This document shows, one piece after another, positions 56,783-64,000 of a stretch of DNA of 64,000 nucleotides (within the stretch, counting starts at the first letter, position 1; every line of letters begins with the position of its first letter). Source of the DNA: Micromonospora gifhornensis (GTDB lineage: Bacteria > Actinomycetota > Actinomycetes > Mycobacteriales > Micromonosporaceae); NCBI RefSeq assembly GCF_016863515.1, contig NZ_BOPA01000005.1, forward strand, positions 1 to 64,000, written 5' to 3'. The position numbers were made by a program, and so were the translations under genes. Below the pieces are notes generated by a model that saw nothing but the letters and a program-made list of their open reading frames with translations, ran no database searches and was not told where the DNA came from.

Positions 56783-57424
56783 GTGCGGTTCCGACAGGCA
56801 CCCGGCTGGCCGGCGGTACTCACCGACGGTCCGGTGACCCTGCGGCCGTACCGGCGCTCCGACGCGATGGCCTGGTCGGAGGTGCGCTGCGCCAACCGTG
56901 AGTGGCTGGCCCCCTGGGAGTCGTCGCTGGGCGGTGACTGGGACCAGCTGAACTCGCCGGCCACCTTCCGATGGGTGTACCGGGACCAGCGGCGATCGGC
57001 GCGTACCGGTGAGGGCATGCCGTTCGCGGTCTGCCTCTACGCCGACGGCGAGGAGCGTCTGGTCGGGCACATCAACGTGGGCAACATCGTGCGCCGCGCG
57101 TTCTGCTCCGGCTACGTCGGCTACTGGGTGGACCGCCGGGTCGCCGGCCGGGGCGTGATCCCGACCGCGTTGGCCCTCGTCGTCGACCACGCCTTCGGCC
57201 CGGGTGGGCTGCACCGGGTGGAGGTCAACATCCGGCCGGAGAACCGGCCGTCGCGCCGGGTGGTGGAGAAGCTGGGCTTCCGCGAGGAGGCGTACCACCC
57301 GCGCTACATGCACATCGACGGCGCCTGGCGCGACCACATCGGATACGCGATGACCAGTGAGGAAGTCGCCGCCGAGGGTGGGCTGCTGGCCCGCTGGCAC
57401 CGGCTACGTGCCCGTACGCCATGA
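56783..57424 (+). CDS. RimJ-like GNAT N-acetyltransferase
   Basis: A 213-residue acetyltransferase of the RimJ/RimL type. It has the N-terminal LTDGPVTLRPYRRSDAMAW, ECSS-like ANREWLAPWES, and the acetyl-CoA site VGYWVDRRVAGRGVIPTALA (V-x4-R-G-x-G-like), followed by HRVEVNIRPENRPSRRVVEK. The substrate could be a ribosomal protein or another N-terminus. It is syntenic with mycobacterial Rv0995 and lies 20 bases after glp. The GTG start has GGAGGACAG close upstream. Confidence 0.92.
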   Translation: MRFRQAPGWPAVLTDGPVTLRPYRRSDAMAWSEVRCANREWLAPWESSLGGDWDQLNSPATFRWVYRDQRRSARTGEGMPFAVCLYADGEERLVGHINVGNIVRRAFCSGYVGYWVDRRVAGRGVIPTALALVVDHAFGPGGLHRVEVNIRPENRPSRRVVEKLGFREEAYHPRYMHIDGAWRDHIGYAMTSEEVAAEGGLLARWHRLRARTP

Positions 57425-57619
57425 TCACGCCGTGAGGCGTCCCACGTGCAGGATCGGCGCGGCGCGGTGGTTCCGGCGACGCTGACCCGTAACCTCAAGT
57501 AACTGCAAGCTGCGGCAGGCGCTGCCCGCTCCGCACGTTTCACGTCGCCGACGCCGTTCGGTGAAAGATTCTGCGGTCGGTCGGCGGTTGCTTCGAATCT
57601 GGTGACGGGAGGGGTGAGG

Positions 57620-58471
57620 GTGCCGACCTCGGTGCTCCTCGCCGTCCTCGCCGCCGCCGGTCTGCTCGCCCTCGCTCCGGCGTTGGTTCGCCGGTACGAC
57701 GCCGCCGAGCGGCTGGTGGCGGAGCGGGCGCAGTCGACGGCGCGGGTGCTCCAACGCCGCCGGCGTCGTCGCACTGTCCCGGGACGCCGCCCTGTCAACG
57801 CGCCCCGCGCCCTGGTCGTCACGCTCAGCGAGGATTCCGCCTCGGGGGAACTCGCCGCCCCGGTCTCCGGACCACCCGCGCCGCGCCGCCGCGCCGCCGA
57901 GTTGACGGACTCGTCGCCCCCTCGCTCCGGCGAGCCGGGTCGTCGCTCCGGTCGGCCGAGCCGACTGCGGTCCGTGCCGTCCGCCGCAGGGCGGTCCCGC
58001 CGCCGCCCCGACCGGCGTCGCCCGCACACCCCTGTCATCTACCGCCGCCGCCGGGTGCTCGCCGCGCTGTTCCTGCTCAACGCCGTCGAACTGGTCGGCG
58101 TGGCAGTGGTCGGCCCCGGCTTCTGGATCAGCTTCGCGGTCACCGCCACCCTCCTGCTGGTGTACGTCGTACACCTGCGGGCCCGTGCGCTCGCCGACCA
58201 GCGCCGCCGCCGGGCCCGCGCCCGCGAGGCCGCCTGGCTCGCCGCCCGCCAAGCCGAGGTACGCCGCGAGCAGGCCCGCCGCGCCGCCGCCCGACGCGAG
58301 GCCCAACGCCGCCTGGCTGCCCAGCGGGAAGCCGTCCGGCGGGCCGCCATGGGCCTGGACCGCCCCGCCGACCTGCCACCCGCCGCCAACGGCGGCTCGG
58401 TCTCCTACCGCCGCACCGGCGGCCTCCGCGGACGCCCCTACGAAGCCGGCCGAGGCTCCCACTCCGCCTGA
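57620..58471 (+). CDS. sepX: SepX/GlpR-like membrane protein
   Basis: A 283-residue protein. The GTG at 57620 has GGAGG seven bases upstream and starts MPTSVLLAVLAAAGLLALAP, an N-terminal membrane helix. A long basic Arg/Pro-rich loop (~35-145) is followed by two helices (VLAALFLLNAVELVGVAVVG, ISFAVTATLLLVYVVHL) and an Arg-rich coiled coil. This layout and its position after galU-glp-rimJ match mycobacterial Rv0996, corynebacterial GlpR and streptomycete SepX, a division protein. It likely anchors the Glp-FtsZ complex at the membrane. Confidence 0.8.
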   Translation: MPTSVLLAVLAAAGLLALAPALVRRYDAAERLVAERAQSTARVLQRRRRRRTVPGRRPVNAPRALVVTLSEDSASGELAAPVSGPPAPRRRAAELTDSSPPRSGEPGRRSGRPSRLRSVPSAAGRSRRRPDRRRPHTPVIYRRRRVLAALFLLNAVELVGVAVVGPGFWISFAVTATLLLVYVVHLRARALADQRRRRARAREAAWLAARQAEVRREQARRAAARREAQRRLAAQREAVRRAAMGLDRPADLPPAANGGSVSYRRTGGLRGRPYEAGRGSHSA

Positions 58472-58523
58472 CCGGCCCGCCCCCCGTCCCGACGGGCGTT
58501 CCCCGGGCCCGACTCCATTTCGC

Positions 58524-58564
58524 CGATGTTGCGGTATCCGGCTGGTGCGGACACCGCAACATCG
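58524..58564. repeat. Inverted repeat, TTGCGGT type
   Basis: CGATGTTGCGGT at 58524-58535 and its complement ACCGCAACATCG at 58553-58564, with a 17-base spacer. Together with the element at 10889 it has the same build (CGAT-x-TTGC in each arm), so both may belong to one dispersed intergenic family. It lies after the sepX stop and before the tRNA. Confidence 0.55.
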
Positions 58565-58704
58565 CCGAACTTGCGCGACCACCCTGAAGCGGAGGCGGGG
58601 GCGGCTGGGCGGGGCGGTTCGCGGTGGAGGTGGTCGACCTGTTAGCCTTGGCGCCGGCCCGCCCGGTGACAGCCGGGTGGGACCGACGCCGGTTCGCCGG
58701 CGGA

Positions 58705-58778
58705 GGGGCTGTGGCGCAGACCGGTAGCGCACCTCGTTCGCATCGAGGGGGTCAGGGGTTCAAATCCCCTCAGCTCCA
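58705..58778 (+). tRNA. tRNA-Ala (anticodon CGC)
   Basis: A 74-base tRNA with all arms visible. The acceptor stem is GGGGCTG with CAGCTCC, including the G3-U70 pair that marks alanine tRNAs. The D stem is GCGC/GCGC, the anticodon stem CCTCG/CGAGG, and the loop TTCGCAT with anticodon CGC (reading GCG). The T arm is AGGGG-TTCAAAT-CCCCT. CCA is not exactly encoded (A73 followed by CCC). It is followed after ten bases by a strong terminator. Confidence 0.95.
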
Positions 58779-58787
58779 CCCAGTTCG

Positions 58788-58819
58788 AAGGCCGTTTCCG
58801 CTAGTCGGAGACGGCCTTT
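58788..58819 (+). terminator. Terminator after tRNA-Ala
   Basis: AAGGCCGTTTCCG and CGGAGACGGCCTT form a 13-bp stem with one G-T pair and a CTAGT loop, followed by TTC. It lies ten bases after the tRNA end, the classical place for a factor-independent terminator. Confidence 0.85.
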
Positions 58820-58990
58820 CGATCTTGTACAGCAGTGAGGCAGTAGCGCGGCCGGCGTGCTTCTGGTGCCGCCTCTGATCCTTCCGGCAAGGCCTCGAAA
58901 GAGGTGCCCAGCGCTGCTGGTGGGTGTGTGGCGGCGGTAACGGTGGTCAGGGCTTGACTGTGCCGTGGCGGCATGGTGTGTCCTCGGGGC

Positions 58991-60241
58991 ATGGGTCGAA
59001 GCACGTGGGCTTATCTGGGGTCGTACAGCCTGTCTCTGCTGGGGAACGGGGTCGCGTCGGTCCTGTTTCCGCTGCTGGTGCTTGCGCAGACCGGCGACAT
59101 TCTCGCGGCCGGGATTCTTGCCTCGGTGACCGCCGCTGTCGCTGCGGTCGTCGGCGTGCTGGCCGGGGTGATCGTGGACCTGGTCAACCGGCGGACCGTG
59201 TCGATTGTCAGCGATGTGCTGTCGGCGGTGTCGGTTGCGGCGGTGCCGGTCGTGGACGCCCTGTGGGGGTTGAACCTGACGTGGTTCATCGTGCTGGGCG
59301 TGCTTGGCTCGTTCGGTGACATGCCGGGGATGACGGCGCGGGAGACATTGCTGCCCCGGCTCGTCGAACTCGACGGGGGTAAGCCGGGCGCGTTGGAGCG
59401 GCTGGTCGGCGTACGCGAGGCGTTGGCGGGTGCGCTGGTGCTGATCGGCCCCGGGCTGGGCGGGTTGCTGGTGTGGCTGGTCGGGGTGAGTTCGGCCACC
59501 TTGTTCATCACGGCGGGGATGAGTGTTGCCGCGGCGTTGCTGTCGTTCGCGATGTCGTCGAGGGTGGGAGAAGTCAACCGGCCGGACGGGGATGCCGCGC
59601 GGGCAGGTGTGCGTACGGTGGTCTCTGATCTTGTGGCCGGGTGGCGGTTCCTGCTGGGGCATCGGCTGGTGCTGGGGGTGAGCGTGCTGTCGGCGGTGCT
59701 CATCGCGGTGATCGTGGCGTTGCAGACCACGATCATGCCCGCCTATTTCACGAGCGAGAGCCTGCCCGAGTTCAGTGGTTTCGCCGCGATGGGCATCGCC
59801 GTCGGCAGCCTGGTCAGCGCCGCCATCTACGCGGCGACAGTGGGCAAGGTGTCGCGTCGTACCTGGTTCGTGATCGGGATGGTCGGCATCGGCATCGGGT
59901 TCACCGTGATCGGTCTGCTGGCAGCGCCGTGGCTGGTGCTCGCCGCGGCCGTGTTCATCGGATTGACGAACGGTCCCATGTCGGCGGTGTTGGGGGTGGC
60001 GACCATCGAGGCGACCCCAGACCAACTGCGCGGACGGGTGCTCGGCGTACAGAATGCGCTCATGCTCGCCGCTCCCGCGCTCACCGCGGCTCCCATCGCC
60101 GCGATCGCCTCGGGTCGCGGGCTGGAGACGGCCGGCATCGGGCTCGCGGTCGTCATCGTGCTGACCGTCATCGTCGCGCTCTGCGTCCCCGCCTTCCGGT
60201 CGTTGGACAGGCTGAATCCGGTAGCGGAAGCAGAGGGCTGA
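58991..60241 (+). CDS. MFS transporter
   Basis: A 416-residue major-facilitator protein with about 12 membrane helices. Segments include AYLGSYSLSLLGNGVASVLF (helix 1), the loop RRTVSIVSDVLSAVSVAAVP after helix 2, and PDQLRGRVLGVQNALMLAAP after helix 10. The pattern of helix 1-3 resembles the enterobactin-exporter/macrolide-efflux MFS subgroup (MFS_3). A drug or siderophore efflux role is likely. It is followed after two bases by the MerR-type regulator, so the two are co-transcribed. The ATG at 58991 has GGGG just upstream. Confidence 0.9.
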   Translation: MGRSTWAYLGSYSLSLLGNGVASVLFPLLVLAQTGDILAAGILASVTAAVAAVVGVLAGVIVDLVNRRTVSIVSDVLSAVSVAAVPVVDALWGLNLTWFIVLGVLGSFGDMPGMTARETLLPRLVELDGGKPGALERLVGVREALAGALVLIGPGLGGLLVWLVGVSSATLFITAGMSVAAALLSFAMSSRVGEVNRPDGDAARAGVRTVVSDLVAGWRFLLGHRLVLGVSVLSAVLIAVIVALQTTIMPAYFTSESLPEFSGFAAMGIAVGSLVSAAIYAATVGKVSRRTWFVIGMVGIGIGFTVIGLLAAPWLVLAAAVFIGLTNGPMSAVLGVATIEATPDQLRGRVLGVQNALMLAAPALTAAPIAAIASGRGLETAGIGLAVVIVLTVIVALCVPAFRSLDRLNPVAEAEG

Positions 60242-60243
60242 TC

Positions 60244-60993
60244 GTGGCGTGGAGCACCCGGCAACTCGCGGACCTGGCAGGGGTCACCCTGCGGTCGATC
60301 CGCCACTGGCATGACATCGGGCTGCTTCCCGAACCGGAGCGCCTGACGAACGGTTACAAGCAGTACGGCGCGCGGCATCTCATTCTCGCGCTGCGCATCA
60401 GCCGGCTCAGCGGTCTCGGGTTCGCTCTGGACGACGTGGCGCGCATGCTCGCATCGGAGGAGTACGGCCAGGAGTCGCTGCACGGGCTGCGGGCGGAACT
60501 GGACACCACGATCGGCAGGCTCGAACGCATCCGCACCGAGATCGACGAGCTGATCCGCCTCGGCGTCTCGCCGGACCTGTCAACCGAAGCGCTTGTTGCC
60601 ATGGAGACACTGGGGCGCGACCCCGCGTCACGTGACGTAGCGATCATCTTGTCCCACCTGATGCCTCGGGAGGACATGGTCGCTCTCGTCGCGGTCCTCG
60701 AAGGCGTGCCCGAAGAGTTGAAAAGCATCAACACGGCGATCCTCGAACTGCCCGCCGAGGCGTCGGAGGACGAGATCGTCACGCTCGCCGATCGTGCGGC
60801 CACCGAGCTCAAGACGTTCATCGCCGTCAACTACGGGACGTTCCCGGACATCGGCGGCAGTCGGGTGAGCGCCGATGTCGTCGGTGTGGTCGCGACCGAG
60901 AACATGAACCAGGCCCAACGGCGCGTCATGCGCCTCATCCAGGATCAGTTGCCCGTCGAACCTCGGGGACAGCAACCCCGGCGAGACCGCTGA
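60244..60993 (+). CDS. MerR-family transcriptional regulator
   Basis: A 249-residue regulator. The N-terminal winged helix is WSTRQLADLAGVTLRSIRHW with the second wing HDIGLLPEPERLTNGYKQYG, followed by the dimerisation helix (~70-100). The C-terminal ~140 residues form an unrecognised effector or helical domain with EVRLIQ-like heptads and ATENMNQAQRRVM. The GTG is two bases after the MFS stop, so it probably regulates the transporter gene with which it is co-transcribed. Its inducer is unknown. Confidence 0.88.
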   Translation: MAWSTRQLADLAGVTLRSIRHWHDIGLLPEPERLTNGYKQYGARHLILALRISRLSGLGFALDDVARMLASEEYGQESLHGLRAELDTTIGRLERIRTEIDELIRLGVSPDLSTEALVAMETLGRDPASRDVAIILSHLMPREDMVALVAVLEGVPEELKSINTAILELPAEASEDEIVTLADRAATELKTFIAVNYGTFPDIGGSRVSADVVGVVATENMNQAQRRVMRLIQDQLPVEPRGQQPRRDR

Positions 60994-61025
60994 GCCCGTC
61001 GGAGGGCCGGTGCAGGGGCAAGGCG

Positions 61026-62024
61026 ATGAGCAGTGGCTACGCTCGCGTCGTGACGCACGAGAAGGAGATCACCGAACCGGTCGACCTGTGTCTGGCCAAC
61101 GGGCGGCTCCGGCCTGACGCGGTGGGGTGGAGCCGCCGTCCCGTACACCGGGCGAACCTGCGTGGCTGGGGCCGCAACAAGCGCTGGGAGTACTGGGGGA
61201 TCGTCACCCCGAGCCACATCGTCGGCCTGGTCGCCTCGTCGCTGGACTACGCCGGGGTGCACAGCCTCTACGTGCTCGACCGTACGACGAATGTCGAGAT
61301 CGACCGTGGTGTGGTGGTCCCGTTCGCGCGCGGCACCGTCTTCCCGCCGGTCAGCGGGGCGGGTGAGGTGCGGGCCCGCGGCGCTGGGATCTCGATCGAC
61401 ATCGACCAGTCGGCGACGGGCACCACGATCCGGGCCACCGCCGCAGACATCGAGGTCGATCTGGTGGTGCCGCTGGGGCACGAGTCGCTCGGCGTGGTGG
61501 TGCCCTGGAGCAGCCGCCGGTTCCAGTACACGGTCAAGGACGTCGGTCGCCCGGTGCACGGCACACTGCGGGTCGGCGGGGTGCCGTACGTGGTCGACGA
61601 GGCCGACTCGTTCGCCGTCCTGGATCACGGGCGTGGGCGGTGGCCGTACGCGATCCGCTGGAACTGGGCCGCCGGCAGCGGCCCGGGTCGGGCCATCCAA
61701 CTCGGCGGCCGGTGGACCGACGGCACCGGCTCGACCGAGAACGGCCTCTTCGTCGACGGCCGGCTGCACAAGATCGGCGACGAGTTGCGCTGGGAGTACG
61801 ACCGCGCCGACTGGCTGCGGCCGTGGCGGATCAGCGGCCAGCGGGTGGACGTGCGGTTCCACCCCTTCCACGAGAAGGTGGCCCGGACCAACCTCGGTGT
61901 GCTCGCCAACGAGACACACCAGTGCTTCGGGCACTTCACCGGCTGGGCGACGACCGATGATGGTGAGCGGGTCGACCTGGACGGTCTGGTCGGTTGGGCC
62001 GAGGAAGCACGCAATCGCTGGTAG
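61026..62024 (+). CDS. DUF2804 family protein
   Basis: A 332-residue protein of DUF2804. It has the N-terminal EITEPVDLCLANGRLRPDAV, GWGRNKRWEYWGIVTPSHIV and VVVPWSSRRFQYTVKDV, and ends with DVRFHPFHEKVARTNLGVLA. The family folds as a beta-sandwich lipocalin-like domain pair; no catalytic residue is known. The start may be the ATG at 61026 or the GTG at 61050. It is 32 bases downstream of the MerR gene and so may be co-transcribed with it. Confidence 0.85.
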   Translation: MSSGYARVVTHEKEITEPVDLCLANGRLRPDAVGWSRRPVHRANLRGWGRNKRWEYWGIVTPSHIVGLVASSLDYAGVHSLYVLDRTTNVEIDRGVVVPFARGTVFPPVSGAGEVRARGAGISIDIDQSATGTTIRATAADIEVDLVVPLGHESLGVVVPWSSRRFQYTVKDVGRPVHGTLRVGGVPYVVDEADSFAVLDHGRGRWPYAIRWNWAAGSGPGRAIQLGGRWTDGTGSTENGLFVDGRLHKIGDELRWEYDRADWLRPWRISGQRVDVRFHPFHEKVARTNLGVLANETHQCFGHFTGWATTDDGERVDLDGLVGWAEEARNRW

Positions 62025-62109
62025 CGGGTATGTCGAGATCCGGTGGTTGGCTCCGTCCCCTGGGTGGAAGCGGCCAGAATGGGTCGTACAGGCATCGAGG
62101 AGAACCAGC

Positions 62110-62517
62110 ATGGCAAAGTATCTGCTGCTCAAGCACTACCGTGGTGCGCCGGCTGCGGTAAACGACGTGCCCATGGACCAGTGGACGCCGGAGGAGATCT
62201 CGGCCCACATGCAGTACATGAGCGACTTCGCGGCCCGGCTGGAGGCGACGGGCGAGTTCGTCGACGGCCAGGCGCTCGCCCCGGAGGGGACCTTCGTCCG
62301 GTACGACGGGGAGGGCCGTCCGCCGGTCACCGACGGTCCGTTCGCCGAGACCAAGGATCTCATCGCCGGCTGGATGATCATCGACGTCGACAGTTACGAA
62401 CGGGCCATCGAGTTGGCCGGGGAGTTGTCGGCCGCGCCGGGGGCGGGCGGCAAGCCGATCCACGAATGGCTGGAGGTGCGCCCGTTCCTGGCCGCGCCGC
62501 CCACCATCACGCAGTGA
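62110..62517 (+). CDS. YCII/DGPF-domain protein
   Basis: A 135-residue protein of the YCII-like fold. It opens MAKYLLLKHYRGAPAAV and contains the motif VTDGPFAETKDLIAGW, the DGPF signature, followed by a YERAIELA helix. DGPF proteins are conserved partners of ECF42 sigma factors. It starts at 62110 with GAGGAG nearby and is followed after four bases by the sigma gene. They probably form one operon; the biochemical activity is unknown. Confidence 0.92.
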   Translation: MAKYLLLKHYRGAPAAVNDVPMDQWTPEEISAHMQYMSDFAARLEATGEFVDGQALAPEGTFVRYDGEGRPPVTDGPFAETKDLIAGWMIIDVDSYERAIELAGELSAAPGAGGKPIHEWLEVRPFLAAPPTITQ

Positions 62518-62521
62518 CCTG

Positions 62522-63667
62522 ATGGACGAAGCACTGCTCCGGAGCCTCATTCCGGGCGTGCTCGGGGCCCTCGTCCGCCGCGGAGCAGACTTCGCGGCGG
62601 CCGAGGACGCCGTCCAGGACGCGCTTGTCGAGGCGATCCGGACGTGGCCCACCGACCCGCCACGGGATCCGCAACGCTGGCTGATCACCGTGGCCTGGCG
62701 TCGGTTTCTCGACGTGGCCCGGGCGGACGCCGCGCGCCGCCGACGGGAGGACCTCCTCGACGAGGAACCGGCACCCGGGCCCGCCGTTTCGGTGGACGAC
62801 ACGCTGGCGCTGTATTTCCTCTGCGCCCATCCGTCGCTGACGCCGTCGTCGGCCGTCGCGCTCACGCTGCGCGCGGTCGGCGGGCTGACCACCCGCCAGA
62901 TCGCCCAGGCGTACCTGGTGCCCGAGGCGACAATGGCGCAGCGCATCAGCCGGGCCAAGCGCACCGTCTCGGCGGTGCGGTTCGACCAGCCGGGCGAGGT
63001 CGCCACCGTGCTGCGCGTGCTGTACCTGGTCTTCAACGAGGGCTACTCGGGTGACGTCGACCTGGCCGCCGAGGCGATCCGACTGACCCGGCAACTCGCG
63101 GCGGTGATCGACCATCCCGAGGTGGCGGGGCTGCTCGCCCTCATGCTGCTGCACCACGCCCGCCGCGCGAGCCGGACCGCGCCCGACGGCAGCCTGGTGC
63201 CGCTCGCCGAGCAGGACCGGGGCCGCTGGGACACCACCGTGATCGCCGAGGGCATCGCGCTCCTGCAGGCGGCGCTGGCACGGGACCGGCTGGGCGAGTT
63301 CCAGGCCCAGGCCGCCATCGCGGCACTGCACGCCGACGCCCGCGCGGCCGAGGAGACCGACTGGGTGCAGATCGTCGAGTGGTACGACGAACTCGCGCAA
63401 CTGACCGACAGCCCGGTCGTACGACTCAACCGGGCGGTCGCCGTCGGGGAGGCCGACGGTCCACGCGCCGGTCTGGTGGCGCTCGCAGCATTGGACGAGG
63501 CGCTGCCCCGGCACACAGCCGTCGCGGCGTACCTGCACGAACGCGACGGCAACCTGGTGACGGCGGCGCGCCTGTACGCCGAGGCCGCTCGCAAGGCACC
63601 CAACCTCCCCGAACGGGATCACCTGACCCGCCAGGCCGCTCGCCTCAACACCAGCCTGTCCCGCTGA
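62522..63667 (+). CDS. ECF42-type sigma factor with TPR-like C-terminus
   Basis: A 381-residue alternative sigma factor. Region 2 (~1-80) includes DFAAAEDAVQDALVEAIRTW; region 4 (~100-170) includes LTTRQIAQAYLVPEATMAQR. The C-terminal ~200 residues form helical pairs with LNRAVAVGEADGPRAGLVAL and AAYLHERDGNLVTAARLYAE, a TPR-like extension characteristic of ECF42. No anti-sigma factor is encoded nearby; in ECF42 the extension itself is thought to control activity. It lies four bases downstream of its DGPF partner gene and is followed by a possible operator. Confidence 0.9.
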   Translation: MDEALLRSLIPGVLGALVRRGADFAAAEDAVQDALVEAIRTWPTDPPRDPQRWLITVAWRRFLDVARADAARRRREDLLDEEPAPGPAVSVDDTLALYFLCAHPSLTPSSAVALTLRAVGGLTTRQIAQAYLVPEATMAQRISRAKRTVSAVRFDQPGEVATVLRVLYLVFNEGYSGDVDLAAEAIRLTRQLAAVIDHPEVAGLLALMLLHHARRASRTAPDGSLVPLAEQDRGRWDTTVIAEGIALLQAALARDRLGEFQAQAAIAALHADARAAEETDWVQIVEWYDELAQLTDSPVVRLNRAVAVGEADGPRAGLVALAALDEALPRHTAVAAYLHERDGNLVTAARLYAEAARKAPNLPERDHLTRQAARLNTSLSR

Positions 63668-63706
63668 AGCGCCGACTGATCGCGGGGTCAGTAAACCAGC
63701 GACCCG

Positions 63707-63729
63707 GTCGACTCGCGTCCTGAGTCGAC
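63707..63729. promoter_or_regulatory. GTCGACTC-N7-GAGTCGAC inverted repeat
   Basis: A perfect 8-bp inverted repeat with a seven-base spacer, 16 bases upstream of the SDR start and 39 bases after the sigma factor stop. It fits a dimeric repressor operator for the SDR gene. Confidence 0.45.
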
Positions 63730-63745
63730 TGTCAGGATTGCGGCC

Positions 63746-64000
63746 ATGACGGTTCGATCTGCGCACAGGGTTGCACTGGTCACGGGCGGAAGCCGGGGCA
63801 TCGGCGCTGCGGTCGCGCGCCGGCTGGCCGAGGACGGCATCAACGTCGCGTTCACCTACCGCGCCGCCGAGGCGAGCGCGAAGGCCGTGGTCGCCGACAT
63901 CGAGGCGTACGGTCGGAGGGGTTTGTCGATAAGCGCGGACAGCGCCGACCCGGCGGCGGTCGTGGGTGCGGTCGAGCGGACCGTCGCCGAGTTCGGGCGG
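63746..64000 (+). CDS. Short-chain dehydrogenase (partial, right edge)
   Basis: The first 85 codons of a classical SDR; the gene continues beyond the window. It starts ATG at 63746 with MTVRSAHRVALVTGGSRGIG, the cofactor-binding glycine motif, followed by AAVARRLAEDGINVAFTYRA and the acidic-Ser segment SADSADPAA. Catalytic residues lie outside the window. It is preceded by an 8-bp inverted repeat and is probably its own transcription unit. Confidence 0.88.
   Translation, partial: MTVRSAHRVALVTGGSRGIGAAVARRLAEDGINVAFTYRAAEASAKAVVADIEAYGRRGLSISADSADPAAVVGAVERTVAEFGR

Noticed and set aside
1..64000. CRISPR array, insertion sequences or prophage
   Set aside because: No regularly spaced repeats, no transposase, integrase or phage structural motifs were seen anywhere in the window.

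Overview
The window is very GC-rich, gene-dense actinobacterial chromosome: GTG starts are frequent, third codon positions are mostly G or C, and genes are short, tightly packed and often overlap by 4 to 8 bases. Gene content and order fit Micromonosporaceae, most likely a Micromonospora relative (inference from proteins and synteny; no rRNA is present). No transposase, integrase, phage gene or CRISPR array was seen. The ends are cut: gene 1 runs off the left edge and an SDR gene off the right.

Left part (1-13.9 kb, accessory): a minus-strand pair of unknown proteins (a membrane protein with a GHDP motif, and a TerB-like membrane protein) is divergent from a secreted aerolysin/MTX2-type beta-pore-forming protein. 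Then come a small unknown protein with a NarL-type two-component system, a P2-type cation ATPase, a methyltransferase with a His/Asp/Gly-rich insert, a PopR-like regulator with clpP and an exact PopR operator, and a K+ channel with a TrkA/RCK domain.

Middle (13.9-43.6 kb): korA-korB (2-oxoacid:ferredoxin oxidoreductase) and an orphan nuoA are followed by a block syntenic with mycobacterial Rv1207-Rv1232c: folP2, DivIVA-like protein, SRPBCC protein, tag, DUF3117, pepA, O-methyltransferase, htrA, tatB, mrp, DUF1003, MgtE-N/CBS protein. gpgS and the sigE-rseA pair expected in this block are missing. Housekeeping and unknown genes follow (PhzF, HAD, EamA, GNAT fusion, SDRs, two DUF4190 proteins, CoA-binding protein, radical SAM protein, thioredoxin, SpoU methyltransferase, DUF6758, bPH2 protein). 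The largest gene-poor stretch is 39,616-40,404.

Right part (43.6-64 kb): a SigE-family ECF sigma factor with a coupled membrane protein, PHP, MarC, RecB-like nuclease, MpaB-like, Fur-like and DUF2231 genes. Next is a block syntenic with Rv0991c-Rv0996: the Ruc-like chaperone with a CIRCE element, 5-FTHF cyclo-ligase, galU, the gephyrin-like moeA/glp, rimJ and sepX/glpR, with a GGDEF diguanylate cyclase inserted. Then come tRNA-Ala(CGC), an MFS-MerR pair, DUF2804, a DGPF/YCII protein with its ECF42-type sigma factor, and a partial SDR.

Regulatory sites are unusually legible: a PopR box before clpP, a CIRCE element before ruc, an SOS-like box at the start of the radical SAM gene, and several strong stem-loops between convergent genes. 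The best candidate for something undescribed is the left-edge membrane pair next to the pore-forming protein.
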